A DNA stretch of 45,811 nucleotides from Streptomyces bambusae (GCF_020532645.1 NZ_JAJAUZ010000057.1:1-45811); one strand, 5' to 3'. Positions 7,675-15,589 are shown, counted from the first letter of the stretch. Notes: generated by a model not told the origin, from the letters alone. Numbers and translations are program-made.

Positions 7675-8595
7675 TCAGGACGCCCCGCGGCTCTTCGAAC
7701 GGGGCCGCAGCGAGGCGGCGGCCAGCACGGCGGGCGTCGTCACGACGAGCATCAAAGTCATCGTCGACAGCCCCCCGGCCCGGGGGCTGCGCACCACGGC
7801 CGAGCGGTACGGACGCACCTTGAAGGCGGCCGGGCGGGCGGGCGGTACGGGCGCGGGCCGCACGGCCGGGGCGGGCGCGGTACGGGCCTCCGGCGATGCT
7901 GCCGGCACGTCCGGCACGTGAGGCACGTCCGGCACGGGTACGGGAGCCGCGGGGGCGGCGGCCGGGGGCGGTGCCGCGGCCGGCGGCGGTACGGCGGGCG
8001 GCGGCACCGGTGCGCCCGGCCGCTCCACGGGCGGCGGCAGCGGCACCGCGGGCCGGGCCGGCTCCACCGGCGGCCGGGGCTGCGGTGCGGGCGGCACCAC
8101 CCGCGGCGGCTCGGGCGCCGGCCGGACCGGCCCGGCCGCGGCGCAGCCGCTACGCTGCACCCCCTGCCGCTCCCGGAGCTCCCGCAGCGACCACACCTTC
8201 ACGGCCTGCCGCCCGTCCGGACCGGCTGCCGGTGACCGCTTCAGCACCCGCTCGCCGCCCTTCCCGGTGCCCGCGCGCACCCACGCGCCGCCGGGCCCCG
8301 AGCCGGTGCCGGCGGCCGCCCACCGGCCCTCCGGGCCGCCGGCGCGGGTGCCCGCCCGGACCCGCTCGCCGTCCGGTCCAGTGCCCCTGCCGACCATCGC
8401 CCAGTGGTCGGCGGCCGGTGCATCCGGGGCGTGGGACCAGACGGTCATCCGGCCCGGGCCGGGGAAGCAGACGCCCGCGTCGGGGGTGGACCAGCCGGAC
8501 GGGCCGGTGCCGGTGGCGGCCGTGGCGGCGCCCGCGGTCAGCGGCGCCAGCAGGGCCGCGAGACCCGCTCCGGCGAGGTAGCGCCAAGCATCCAC
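7675..8595 (-). CDS. Secreted, membrane-anchored proline-rich protein
   Basis: A 306-residue exported protein of unknown function. A signal peptide spans about residues 1-27 (hydrophobic GAGLAALLAPLTAGAATA with AxA cleavage context). The next 115 residues form a Gly-rich domain with a repeated G(T/S)G-x-G(P/G) pattern. Then come about 110 residues dominated by Pro, Ala and Val, which probably form an extended wall-spanning stalk. A C-terminal hydrophobic helix (STMTLMLVVTTPAVLAAAS) ends in RPRSKSR. I see no LPxTG, so it is membrane-anchored rather than sortase-attached. GTG start with GGGAGG seven bases upstream. Confidence 0.7.
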   Translation of the reverse strand: MDAWRYLAGAGLAALLAPLTAGAATAATGTGPSGWSTPDAGVCFPGPGRMTVWSHAPDAPAADHWAMVGRGTGPDGERVRAGTRAGGPEGRWAAAGTGSGPGGAWVRAGTGKGGERVLKRSPAAGPDGRQAVKVWSLRELRERQGVQRSGCAAAGPVRPAPEPPRVVPPAPQPRPPVEPARPAVPLPPPVERPGAPVPPPAVPPPAAAPPPAAAPAAPVPVPDVPHVPDVPAASPEARTAPAPAVRPAPVPPARPAAFKVRPYRSAVVRSPRAGGLSTMTLMLVVTTPAVLAAASLRPRSKSRGAS

Positions 8596-8801
8596 CGCGT
8601 GCCCTCCCGCTCGTTCCGGCGCACCACGACGTGGTGGCTCCGCGAGAAGAAACGATCAAGGCCCGGTTTCGACACGGCCGGTGCCCCTGCCGGGCTCACC
8701 CGGGCGGCCCAGTCCAGCGGGCCGCCCCGCCGCCCACCGGCCCAGACTCGGCCCAGGGCCGCAGCCGCGGCCCCACCCCGCCCCTGGGAGGACGGTACGG
8801 C

Positions 8802-10307
8802 GTGACACGGGACCAGACCGGGGGCGGCGGCCGCACATTCACCTTCCCGAGCGCGCTCACCGTGCTCGCCCTGGTCACCGTCGCGGTCTGGGCGCTCGCG
8901 TTCCTGATCCCCTCCGGCCGGTACGACCGCGACGCGAACGGCGCGCCGGTGCAGGGGACGTACCGGCGGGTGCCGTCCGGGCAGAGCGTCACCGACCGCC
9001 TGAACGACCTGTTCCTCGCTCCGGTGAACGGCCTGTACGGCGTCCAGGACGAGAAGACCGGCATGGTCGGACCGGACCTCTCCGGTTCCCTGTACGGCGC
9101 GGCCGGCGTGTTCCTGTTCGTGCTCGCGATCGGCGCGTTCATCACGGTCGTGTTCGCCACCGGCGCGCTGGACCGCGGGATCGCCCGGCTCGCGCACCGG
9201 CTGCGGGAGCGCGGGGCGCTGCTGATCGCGGGCGTGATGCTGGTGTTCTCGGTGCTCGGCACCGTGGAGGGCTTCGCCGAGGAGACCCTCGGCTTCTACG
9301 GCCTGCTGGTCCCGATGATGCTGGCGCTCGGCTACGACCGGCTGGTCGCGGTCGGTGCGTCCATCCTCGGCGCCGGCATCGGCGTGCTCTGCTCGACCGT
9401 CAACCCGTTCGCGACCGGCGTGGCCTCGGCGGCGGCCGACATCTCGCTCGGCGACGGGATCGCGCTGCGGTTCGTGATGTGGATCGTGCTGACGGCGGTC
9501 ACCATCGGGTACGTCGTCCGGTACGCGAAACGCGTGCAGAAGGACCCGTCGCGCTCGCTGTGCGGGTTCCTGCCCGGGGACCGCGAGCAGGCCGCAGCGG
9601 GCGCCGGCGAGGAACCGGAACTGACCCGGCTGCACAAGGCGGTCCTCGTCCTGCTGGTGCTGGTCTTCGCGTTCATGATCTTCTCGGTGGTGCCGTGGTC
9701 GAGCGCGCTGACCGGCAAGGCGGATGCGGAGCCGTACTCCTGGGAGCTGGACTGGTCGTTCCCGCAGCTGGCCGCGATGTTCCTGGTGGCGGCGGTGCTG
9801 GTGGGTCTGGTGGCGCGGATGGGTGAGCAGCGGCTCAGCTCGACGGTGATCCAGGGCGCGGCCGACTTCATGTCGCCGGCGCTGGTGATCCTGCTGGCCC
9901 GCGGGGTGACCGTCATCATGAACAACTCGAAGGTCACGGACACCGTGCTGCACTCCATCGAAGGCGTGGTGAAGGGCACCTCGTCGGGGCTGTTCGCGGT
10001 GATCGTGTTCCTGGTGAACCTGCCGCTGGCGTTCCTGATCCCGTCCACGTCGGGCCACGCCACGCTCGCGATGCCGATCCTGGCGCCGCTCGCGGACTTC
10101 GCGGGCGTCTCGCGGGCGGTGGTCGTCACGGCCTGGCAGGCGGCCAGCGGCTGGATGAACCTGTGGGTCCCGACGACCGCCGTGACCATCGGCGGCGTGG
10201 CGCTCGCGAAGGTCGGCTACGACCGCTACCTGCGCTTCGTCTGGCCGCTGCTGGCCATCCTGTTCGTCCTGATCTGCGGCTTCGTGGCGGTCGGCGCGGT
10301 GATCTGA
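8802..10307 (+). CDS. YfcC-family membrane carrier (C4-dicarboxylate/amino-acid type)
   Basis: A 501-residue integral membrane protein with about twelve hydrophobic segments. An opening helix (LTVLALVTVAVWALAFLIPSG) is followed by a large periplasmic loop, then paired re-entrant-like segments rich in Gly, Ser and Asn (GTVEGFAEETLGFYGLLVPMM; GAGIGVLCSTVNPF; LIPSTSGHATLAMPI). These are hallmarks of the YfcC/DcuC-like ion-transporter superfamily. The substrate is uncertain; relatives carry dicarboxylates, arginine/ornithine or short peptides. The GTG start is supported by GGGAGG (8786-8791) ten bases upstream. The 206-bp region before it separates it from the divergent surface-protein gene. A strong stem-loop follows its stop. 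Confidence 0.87.
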   Translation: MTRDQTGGGGRTFTFPSALTVLALVTVAVWALAFLIPSGRYDRDANGAPVQGTYRRVPSGQSVTDRLNDLFLAPVNGLYGVQDEKTGMVGPDLSGSLYGAAGVFLFVLAIGAFITVVFATGALDRGIARLAHRLRERGALLIAGVMLVFSVLGTVEGFAEETLGFYGLLVPMMLALGYDRLVAVGASILGAGIGVLCSTVNPFATGVASAAADISLGDGIALRFVMWIVLTAVTIGYVVRYAKRVQKDPSRSLCGFLPGDREQAAAGAGEEPELTRLHKAVLVLLVLVFAFMIFSVVPWSSALTGKADAEPYSWELDWSFPQLAAMFLVAAVLVGLVARMGEQRLSSTVIQGAADFMSPALVILLARGVTVIMNNSKVTDTVLHSIEGVVKGTSSGLFAVIVFLVNLPLAFLIPSTSGHATLAMPILAPLADFAGVSRAVVVTAWQAASGWMNLWVPTTAVTIGGVALAKVGYDRYLRFVWPLLAILFVLICGFVAVGAVI

Positions 10308-10308
10308 G

Positions 10309-10344
10309 GCGGGGGCCGCGGCGCGGGCGGGTCGCGGCCCCCGC
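10309..10344. terminator. Bidirectional stem-loop terminator
   Basis: A perfect 12-bp inverted repeat (10309-10320 with 10333-10344, GCGGGGGCCGCG and its complement) with a 12-base loop lies between the convergent carrier and FMN-reductase genes, starting two bases after the carrier's stop. No T-tract follows on either strand, which is common in this group. Confidence 0.7.
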
Positions 10345-10349
10345 CCGGC

Positions 10350-11033
10350 TCAGTCCTCGGCCCGCTGGGTCACCACGGCGCTGCTCTCGTCGCCGAGGAA
10401 CTCGTACCAGCGCCGCTGGAGGCACAGGTAGCGGGTGTCGGCCTCGGCCAGCGCGAGGAACGAGTCGACGGTGGCGCCGAGCCGCTCCCGCAGCCCCGGG
10501 TCGGCCAGGTCACCGTCCTCGCCGAACGCGGCGTGCGCCTGCGCGAGGCTGAACATGTCCGGGTAGACGCGCGCACCGAGGTGCTCCAGCGGGACCCGCA
10601 GCGCCCACAGCCCGCGGTTGCCGCCGACCATCGAAGGCGAGGCGGACACCAGCAGCGTCTGCTTGTCCTTGAAAGGCTGCGGCCGGAACCGCGACACCCA
10701 GTCCACCGCGTTCTTCAGCACGCCCGGCACCGACGCGTTGTACTCGGGCGAGGCGATGACCAGCGCCTGCGCGGCCAGCAGCCGCTCCCGCAGCAGCCCG
10801 GCGCCCTCCGGCGGCCCGTGCTCGGCCTCGGCGTCCCCGTCGTACACCGGCATCTCGAAGTCCCGCATCCGCGCCCGGTCGACCACCGCGCCGGACCGCT
10901 CCACCTGCGCCGCCACCAGCGCCGCCAGCCGCGCGTTCACCGACCCGTCCCGCGAGGACCCGGCCAGCACCAGCACCCGCAGCGCCCCGGCCCCGTCGGT
11001 GACCGGCCCGGTCACCCCACTCGTCTCGTCCAC
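10350..11033 (-). CDS. NADPH-dependent FMN reductase
   Basis: A 227-residue flavodoxin-fold reductase that transfers electrons from NAD(P)H to FMN or to a quinone- or azo-type acceptor. The phosphate-binding loop LAGSSRDGSVNARLA is near residue 22. The signature SPEYNASVPGVLKNAVDWVS is near 100, and a Gly-rich loop (ASPSMVGGNRG) near 130. Length is slightly above the 180-200 usual for the family because of a C-terminal helical extension of about 35 residues. No Shine-Dalgarno precedes the GTG; TACGGT sits exactly six bases upstream, so the mRNA is probably leaderless. Confidence 0.87.
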   Translation of the reverse strand: MDETSGVTGPVTDGAGALRVLVLAGSSRDGSVNARLAALVAAQVERSGAVVDRARMRDFEMPVYDGDAEAEHGPPEGAGLLRERLLAAQALVIASPEYNASVPGVLKNAVDWVSRFRPQPFKDKQTLLVSASPSMVGGNRGLWALRVPLEHLGARVYPDMFSLAQAHAAFGEDGDLADPGLRERLGATVDSFLALAEADTRYLCLQRRWYEFLGDESSAVVTQRAED

Positions 11034-11039
11034 GCGGGG

Positions 11040-11045
11040 ACCGTA
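11040..11045 (-). promoter_or_regulatory. -10 element of leaderless FMN-reductase transcript
   Basis: Minus-strand TACGGT ends six bases before the GTG at 11033, which would put the transcription start on the start codon. No clear -35 was found. Confidence 0.45.
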
Positions 11046-11117
11046 CGCCCCCCGCCCCCGCCCGCCCCTCCGACGCCCCGACCCCTCACCCCATCGGCGG
11101 CACGACGAGGCCAACGC

Positions 11118-11143
11118 AAAAGAACCCCAGCCGAAGCTGGGGT
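11118..11143 (-). terminator. Intrinsic terminator of tRNA-Leu
   Basis: On the minus strand ACCCCAGC-TTCG-GCTGGGGT forms a perfect 8-bp stem (11124-11131 with 11136-11143) with a UUCG tetraloop, followed by TCTTTT (11118-11123). It begins seven bases after the encoded CCA of the tRNA. This is the most canonical rho-independent terminator in the window. Confidence 0.9.
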
Positions 11144-11149
11144 CCTTGC

Positions 11150-11237
11150 TGGTGTCCGAGGGGGGACTTGAACCCCCACGCCCGATAAAGGGCACTAGCA
11201 CCTCAAGCTAGCGCGTCTGCCATTCCGCCACCCGGAC
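11150..11237 (-). tRNA. tRNA-Leu (anticodon GAG)
   Basis: The minus strand folds as a class II tRNA. Acceptor GTCCGGG (11231-11237) pairs with CTCGGAC (11154-11160), allowing one G-T pair. The anticodon stem-loop is CTAGC-TTGAGGT-GCTAG with anticodon GAG, reading CUC. A variable arm follows (TGCCCTTTATCGGGCG, stem GCCC/GGGC) and the T-arm is GGGGG-TTCAAGT-CCCCC. Discriminator A is at 11153. The CCA end is encoded (11150-11152). No integrase gene or duplicated tRNA 3' end is visible, so this is not an occupied attachment site here. Confidence 0.97.
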
Positions 11238-11274
11238 CGGTGGTCGGCCCCGGTTTCCCGCGGCGACATGGACA

Positions 11275-11304
11275 ACAATACCAGGCGTTCGAGGTGGGTC
11301 CGAA
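11275..11304 (-). promoter_or_regulatory. Candidate promoter of tRNA-Leu
   Basis: On the minus strand TTCGGA (11299-11304) and TATTGT (11275-11280) are separated by 18 bases, placing transcription start about 30 bases before the tRNA 5' end. The region is locally AT-rich. The -35 matches the consensus only partly. Confidence 0.4.
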
Positions 11305-11319
11305 CCACATTTCCGATGG

Positions 11320-11796
11320 TCAGCTCGCTGCCGTGGTCTTGTTCTCGGTGATCCACTCCTTGTCGTGCTGCCAGCCGTACAGGGTGTCGCCGTCGACGTA
11401 CGCGTAGTAGAGGCCGCAGCGGGCGGTGGCGCGGTCCTCGGCGCCGGCGGGGAACCAGGCGGCGCCGAGGGCGGGGGCGCCGCCCGCCGGGATCGCGGCG
11501 CCCGCGGGGGCGGGGCTGCATCCGGCGGGGAGCCGGCCGTCGGCGAGGGTGGCCTTGAGGAGGCGGTCGCCGCCGGTGGTCTTCATCGCGTACTCGACGG
11601 ACCGGGCGTCGTCGGGCAGCCAGCGCGGTACGGAGGCGCGGGCCTGCTTGGCCTCGGCCCCGGTGGCGTACGAGGAGGTCTCCTCGTGCCGCTTGCCGGC
11701 CCAGTCCAGGGTGGCGGGCACGGCGACGGCCGCGGCGAAGCCGACGGCGACGAGGACTCCCGCGGTGGTCAGGACGAGGTTCTTGGCGACGCTCAT
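11320..11796 (-). CDS. Small membrane-anchored extracytoplasmic protein, unknown function
   Basis: A 158-residue protein. An N-terminal transmembrane or uncleaved signal segment (residues 5-30, NLVLTTAGVLVAVGFAAAVAV) precedes an exported domain of about 120 residues. That domain has two cysteines (GCSP and ARCGLYY) that could form a disulfide, and an aromatic C-terminal section (CGLYYAYVDGDTLYGWQHD, then EWITE). I do not recognise the family. ATG start with GGAG eight bases upstream. The adjacent 243 bp up to the ketosynthase stop (11797-12039) shows no further gene. Confidence 0.7.
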   Translation of the reverse strand: MSVAKNLVLTTAGVLVAVGFAAAVAVPATLDWAGKRHEETSSYATGAEAKQARASVPRWLPDDARSVEYAMKTTGGDRLLKATLADGRLPAGCSPAPAGAAIPAGGAPALGAAWFPAGAEDRATARCGLYYAYVDGDTLYGWQHDKEWITENKTTAAS

Positions 11797-12039
11797 GGAC
11801 GGGCTCCGGGTGGGACGAGGGGGTGGTTCCGTCCCATGCTGTCGCGCCGGGCGGCCTCCCGCGTCCGCCCTGGGGACCGCTCCGCGTCCGCCCCGGGTCC
11901 CACGCCGGGGTCCGCCTCGGGGACCATCCCGTGTGCGCCGGCCCCGGGGTTTACGCGGCCCGCGTCGGTGCGTGGTTCCGCGTCCCCGAGCCGGCGCCTG
12001 GTCGGGCGTCACGCGCCGGCCCGTCACCGCAGCCGGCCG

Positions 12040-12987
12040 CTACGGGCAGCGGATGACCTGGCCCGCGTACGAGAGGTTGCCGCCGAAGCCGAAGAGGAGG
12101 ACGGGGGCGCCGGTGGGGATCTCGCCGCGCTCGACGAGCTTGGAGAGGGCCATCGGGATGGAGCCGGCGGAGGTGTTGCCGGAGTCGACGACGTCGCGGG
12201 CGACGACGGCGTTGACTGCGCCGATGCGCTGGGCGAGCGGCTCGATGATCCGCAGGTTGGCCTGGTGGAGGACGACCGCGGCCAGGTCCTCGGGGGTGAT
12301 GCCGGCCCGCTCGCAGACCTTGCGGGCGAGCGCCGGGAGCTGCCCGGTGGTCCACCGGTAGACGGACTGGCCCTCCTGTGCAAAGACCGGCGGGGTGCCC
12401 TCGATGCGGACGGCGTGGCCCATCTCCGGCACGGAGCCCCACAGGACCGGTCCGATGCCCGGCTCCTCGCCCTCGGCGCACGCCTCGACCACCGCGGCCC
12501 CGGCGCCGTCGCCGGTCAGCACGCAGGTGGTGCGGTCGGTCCAGTCGGTGATCTCGGTCATCTTGTCGGAGCCGATGACCAGCGCCCGGGTGGCCGAGCC
12601 GGCCCGGATCGCGTGGTCGGCGGTGGCCAGGGCGTGCGTGAAGCCCGAGCAGACGACGTTGATGTCCATCACGGCCGGGGAGCCCATGCCGAGCTTGGCG
12701 GCGACCCGGGCGGCCATGTTCGGCGAGCGGTCGATGGCGGTGGAGGTGGCGACGAGCACCAGGTCGATGTCCGCGGGCGTCAGGCCGGCGCCGGCCAGGG
12801 CCTTGCCGGCGGCCTGCGCGGCCATCTCGTCGACCGTCTCGTCGGGACCCGCGACGTGCCGCGTCCTGATGCCGACCCGGCTGCGGATCCACTCGTCGTT
12901 GGTGTCGACGAGCTCGGCGAGGTCGGCGTTCGTGAGGACCTTGGCGGGCTGGTAGTGACCCAGCGCGATCACACGGGAACCCGTCAT
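12040..12987 (-). CDS. Beta-ketoacyl-ACP synthase III (FabH-like), stand-alone
   Basis: A 315-residue thiolase-fold ketosynthase that would condense an acyl-CoA starter with malonyl-ACP. The catalytic triad is intact: Cys113 (NVVCSGF), His241 (VLHQAN) and Asn271 (SGNTSAGS). The C-terminal GFGGNLSYAG loop is also present. Length is near normal for FabH (about 315-340). It is not in a fatty-acid operon: no malonyl transferase, ACP or FabF gene is adjacent. It is therefore probably a paralogue for a specialised starter unit or a secondary product. ATG start preceded by AGGGGG. A CATACT -10-like hexamer (13012-13017) and the operator TACCGACCGGTA lie upstream. Confidence 0.88.
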   Translation of the reverse strand: MTGSRVIALGHYQPAKVLTNADLAELVDTNDEWIRSRVGIRTRHVAGPDETVDEMAAQAAGKALAGAGLTPADIDLVLVATSTAIDRSPNMAARVAAKLGMGSPAVMDINVVCSGFTHALATADHAIRAGSATRALVIGSDKMTEITDWTDRTTCVLTGDGAGAAVVEACAEGEEPGIGPVLWGSVPEMGHAVRIEGTPPVFAQEGQSVYRWTTGQLPALARKVCERAGITPEDLAAVVLHQANLRIIEPLAQRIGAVNAVVARDVVDSGNTSAGSIPMALSKLVERGEIPTGAPVLLFGFGGNLSYAGQVIRCP

Positions 12988-13040
12988 GGGCGGTTTACCC
13001 CCTGGTGCGGCAGTATGCAGGACCCCCCAGCTTTGCCTGC

Positions 13041-13052
13041 TACCGACCGGTA
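13041..13052. promoter_or_regulatory. Candidate TetR-like operator upstream of the ketosynthase
   Basis: TACCG-AC-CGGTA is a perfect inverted repeat located just beyond the -35 region of the leftward ketosynthase promoter and about 190 bp before fdhD. A sister site, TACCG-G-CGGTA, occurs at 28226-28236. The form resembles TetR-family operators; the regulator is not in this window. Confidence 0.4.
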
Positions 13053-13243
13053 TGGGGGCACGTGATCCCACAGGTTCGGCCGGTCATCTTTGGAGCTTCC
13101 CGAGCGGTGCCCAGGGCAGCGGACCAGATCGTTCCGCGGGCCGTGGCGCCGGCCGGGGTGCTGGGGCCGCCGAACTCCGGCCGGAGCGCGTGCCCGACAA
13201 TGGTGGGGCCGGAGAGTGCCGAGAAGAGGGTGGGCTGAGCACC

Positions 13244-14095
13244 ATGGGACGGGTCACCGAGCGCCGTCGGATCGTCCGGATCCGGGACGGGCAGGTCAGC
13301 CGCCGGCCGGACACCCTGGTCGCCGAGGAGCCGCTGGAGATCCGGCTGAACGGTAAACCGCTCGCCATCACCATGCGCACGCCCGGCGACGACTTCGCGC
13401 TCGCCGCCGGCTTCCTCGTCAGCGAGGGCGTGCTGGGGCGGGCCGACGAGCTGCAGTCCATCGTCTACTGCGCGGGCGCCACCGCCGACGGCACCAACAC
13501 GTACAACGTGGTCGACGTACGCCTCGCGCCCGGGGTCCCGGTCCCGGACATCACGCTGGAGCGCAACGTCTACACCACGTCCTCCTGCGGGCTGTGCGGC
13601 AAGGCCAGCCTGGACGCCGTACGGACGGCGACCCGGTTCCCCGACCTCGCGGACGACCCGGTGCAGATCACTCCGGCGCTGCTGGCGGAGCTGCCGGAGC
13701 GGTTGCGGGCCGGGCAGCGGGTGTTCGACACCACCGGCGGGCTGCACGCGGCCGCGCTGTTCGACGCGGACGGGACGCTGCTCGACGTACGCGAGGACGT
13801 GGGCCGGCACAACGCCGTCGACAAGATCGTCGGCCGGGCGCTCCAGGACGGCCGGCTGCCGCTGCGGTCAACGGTGCTGATGGTGTCCGGGCGGGCGTCG
13901 TTCGAGCTGGTGCAGAAGGCCGTGATGGCGGGTATCCCGGTGCTCGCGGCCGTCTCCGCGCCCTCGTCGCTGGCCGTGGACCTGGCCGCCGAGTCGGGGC
14001 TGACGCTGGTGGGCTTCCTGCGCGGTACGTCGATGAACGTGTACGCCGGGGACGAGCGCGTGCTCGTCGGGGACGCGGTGCCTCGGCAGGGATGA
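13244..14095 (+). CDS. fdhD: Formate dehydrogenase accessory sulfurtransferase FdhD
   Basis: A 283-residue cytoplasmic protein that carries sulfur from a cysteine desulfurase (IscS-type) to the molybdenum cofactor of formate dehydrogenase. The catalytic cysteine pair is in SSCGLCGK (Cys115, Cys118). Other family blocks are RTPGDDFALAAGFL (46-59), FDTTGGLHAA (about 163) and REDVGRHNAVDK (about 184). Length is normal. ATG start after a weak GAGGG. No formate dehydrogenase structural gene is in the window, so the client enzyme must be encoded elsewhere. A hairpin follows the stop immediately, and the convergent neighbour encodes a thioredoxin-like ferredoxin. Confidence 0.95.
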   Translation: MGRVTERRRIVRIRDGQVSRRPDTLVAEEPLEIRLNGKPLAITMRTPGDDFALAAGFLVSEGVLGRADELQSIVYCAGATADGTNTYNVVDVRLAPGVPVPDITLERNVYTTSSCGLCGKASLDAVRTATRFPDLADDPVQITPALLAELPERLRAGQRVFDTTGGLHAAALFDADGTLLDVREDVGRHNAVDKIVGRALQDGRLPLRSTVLMVSGRASFELVQKAVMAGIPVLAAVSAPSSLAVDLAAESGLTLVGFLRGTSMNVYAGDERVLVGDAVPRQG

Positions 14096-14110
14096 GGCGG
14101 GACGCCCGCC
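14096..14110 (+). terminator. Stem-loop after fdhD
   Basis: GGCGGG-ACG-CCCGCC forms a perfect 6-bp stem starting at the base after the fdhD stop codon, between convergent genes. Confidence 0.5.
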
Positions 14111-14115
14111 GGTGC

Positions 14116-14529
14116 TCACCGCCTCCGGCGCCGCGGCGCGGGCGTGCGGGTGTCGGCGGGCGGGTCGATGCGCTGGAGGTCGAGGGCGGGCGGGAGCGGG
14201 GCGATGCCCGGGCCGCCGGCCAGCGCGTACGCCGCGACCTCGTCGGTGGCGTCGTCGTCGAGGGCCCAGCCCACCCAGACCGCCCGGCCGCCGCGCTGCC
14301 GGCCCTCGCCGGAGGGCTGAATGACGATCACGTTGGCCTGGGCGCACGGTCCGAGGCAGTCGGAGGTGCGGACGGCCAGCCGTCCGCCGGATTCCGCGGC
14401 GGCGGCGTGCAGCCGGGCCAGCTGGCGGGCGTGGTCGGTTCCGGGGTTCTTGCGGGAGCTGCCGCAGCAGCAGCCGCGGCAGACGACGAGGGTGCAGGGG
14501 CGCGCTGCGGTGGGCCGTATCCAGGTCAC
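14116..14529 (-). CDS. Thioredoxin-like [2Fe-2S] ferredoxin-domain protein
   Basis: A 137-residue protein with the thioredoxin-like 2Fe-2S ferredoxin arrangement: CRGCCCG (Cys17 to Cys22) after the strand PCTLVV, then SDCLGPCAQANV (Cys58, Cys62) about 36 residues later. Domains of this kind accompany NuoE, hydrogenase or formate dehydrogenase electron input. The C-terminal 60 residues are less conserved and end in an Arg tract. It is convergent with fdhD, consistent with a redox role beside a formate dehydrogenase but not proof of one. Two GTG codons are adjacent; I use the second because TAGCGT lies exactly six bases before it and no ribosome site is present. Confidence 0.78.
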   Translation of the reverse strand: MTWIRPTAARPCTLVVCRGCCCGSSRKNPGTDHARQLARLHAAAAESGGRLAVRTSDCLGPCAQANVIVIQPSGEGRQRGGRAVWVGWALDDDATDEVAAYALAGGPGIAPLPPALDLQRIDPPADTRTPAPRRRRR

Positions 14530-14535
14530 CACGGA

Positions 14536-14541
14536 ACGCTA
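14536..14541 (-). promoter_or_regulatory. -10 element of leaderless ferredoxin-domain gene
   Basis: Minus-strand TAGCGT ends six bases before the GTG at 14529. It lies in the gap before the upstream same-strand transporter stop at 14555. Confidence 0.4.
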
Positions 14542-14554
14542 TCGGCCCAGGTGG

Positions 14555-15589
14555 TCAGCCGTGCCGGGCGGGGTCCGAGAGCTTCGCCACATCGCGGGCC
14601 GGGTCCGGCTGCGGATCGCGGGCGCGGCGGCGGGCGAGGGCCGCGCAGACCATGAGCTGCATCTGGTGGAAGAGCATCAGGGGCAGGACGGCGAGCCCGG
14701 CCTGGGGGCCGAACAGCACGCTGGCCATGGGCAGGCCGGCGGCGAGGCTCTTCTTGGAGCCGGCGAACTGGATGGCGATGCGGTCCTCGCGGGAGAAGCC
14801 GAGCCGGCCGGCGCCGTACCAGGTGAGGCAGAGCATCACGGCGAGCAGGACGGCTTCGACGAGGAACAGGGCGCCGAGGCGGCCGGGGCCGACCCGGTGC
14901 CAGACGCCGGCGGTCACGCCCGCGCTGAAGGCGCTGTAGACGACGAGGAGGATCGAGCCGCGGTCGACGTAGCCGAGGGCCTGCCTGTGGCGGGCCAGGA
15001 AGCCGGCGGTCCAGCGGCGGGTCAGGCGGCCGGCGAGGAACGGCAGCAGCAGCTGGACGACGATCTTCAGGAGCGAGTCGAAGGAGAGTCCGCCCGGGCC
15101 GCCGGCGCCGGCGCCGGCGAGCAGGAGGGCGGCGAGCAGCGGGGTGAGGACGATCCCGACGAGGCTGGAGAACGAGCCGGCGCAGATCGCCGCCGGAACG
15201 TTTCCGCGGGCGATGGACGTGAACGCGATCGAGGACTGCACGGTCGAGGGGACCAGGCAGAGGAAGAGGAACCCGCTGTACAGGTCGGGGGTCAGCACGT
15301 GCGGCACCAGGCCGCGGGCGGCGAGGCCGAGCAGCGGGAAGACCAGGAAGGTGGCCGCGAGCACGGTGAGGTGCAGCCGCCAGTGGCGCAGCCCGTCGAG
15401 CGTCTCCCGGGTGGACAGCCGGGCCCCGTAGAGGAAGAAGAGCAGGCCCACGGCCGCCGCGGCGGCGTCTTCGGCGAGGCCGGCGGCCGCCCCGCGGGCG
15501 GGGAGCACGGCGGCGAGGCCGACGGTGCCGAGGAGGGCCAGGACGAAGGGGTCCACCGGCAGCCGGGCGGGCGGGCGGAGGCGGGGCAT
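14555..15589 (-). CDS. Bile acid:sodium symporter (SBF-like) family transporter
   Basis: A 344-residue membrane protein with about nine to ten hydrophobic segments. Examples are FVLALLGTVGLAAVLPA, DAAAAAVGLLFFLYGARL, LHLTVLAATFLVFPLLGL and FLFLCLVPSTVQSSIAFT; the last is the conserved unwound-helix region of the SBF/BASS fold. The block FAGSKKSLAAGLPMASVLF (about 285) is the second signature, typical of the YfeH/SLC10A7-like branch. The true substrate is not known; organic anions are likely. The ATG at 15589 has only a weak ribosome site. A divergent LysR regulator, with an inverted repeat between them, is the probable controller. Confidence 0.87.
   Translation of the reverse strand: MPRLRPPARLPVDPFVLALLGTVGLAAVLPARGAAAGLAEDAAAAAVGLLFFLYGARLSTRETLDGLRHWRLHLTVLAATFLVFPLLGLAARGLVPHVLTPDLYSGFLFLCLVPSTVQSSIAFTSIARGNVPAAICAGSFSSLVGIVLTPLLAALLLAGAGAGGPGGLSFDSLLKIVVQLLLPFLAGRLTRRWTAGFLARHRQALGYVDRGSILLVVYSAFSAGVTAGVWHRVGPGRLGALFLVEAVLLAVMLCLTWYGAGRLGFSREDRIAIQFAGSKKSLAAGLPMASVLFGPQAGLAVLPLMLFHQMQLMVCAALARRRARDPQPDPARDVAKLSDPARHG

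Noticed and set aside
11150..11237. tRNA-Leu as attachment site of an integrated element
   Set aside because: No integrase, excisionase or repeated tRNA 3' end was found nearby, and flanking genes look chromosomal.
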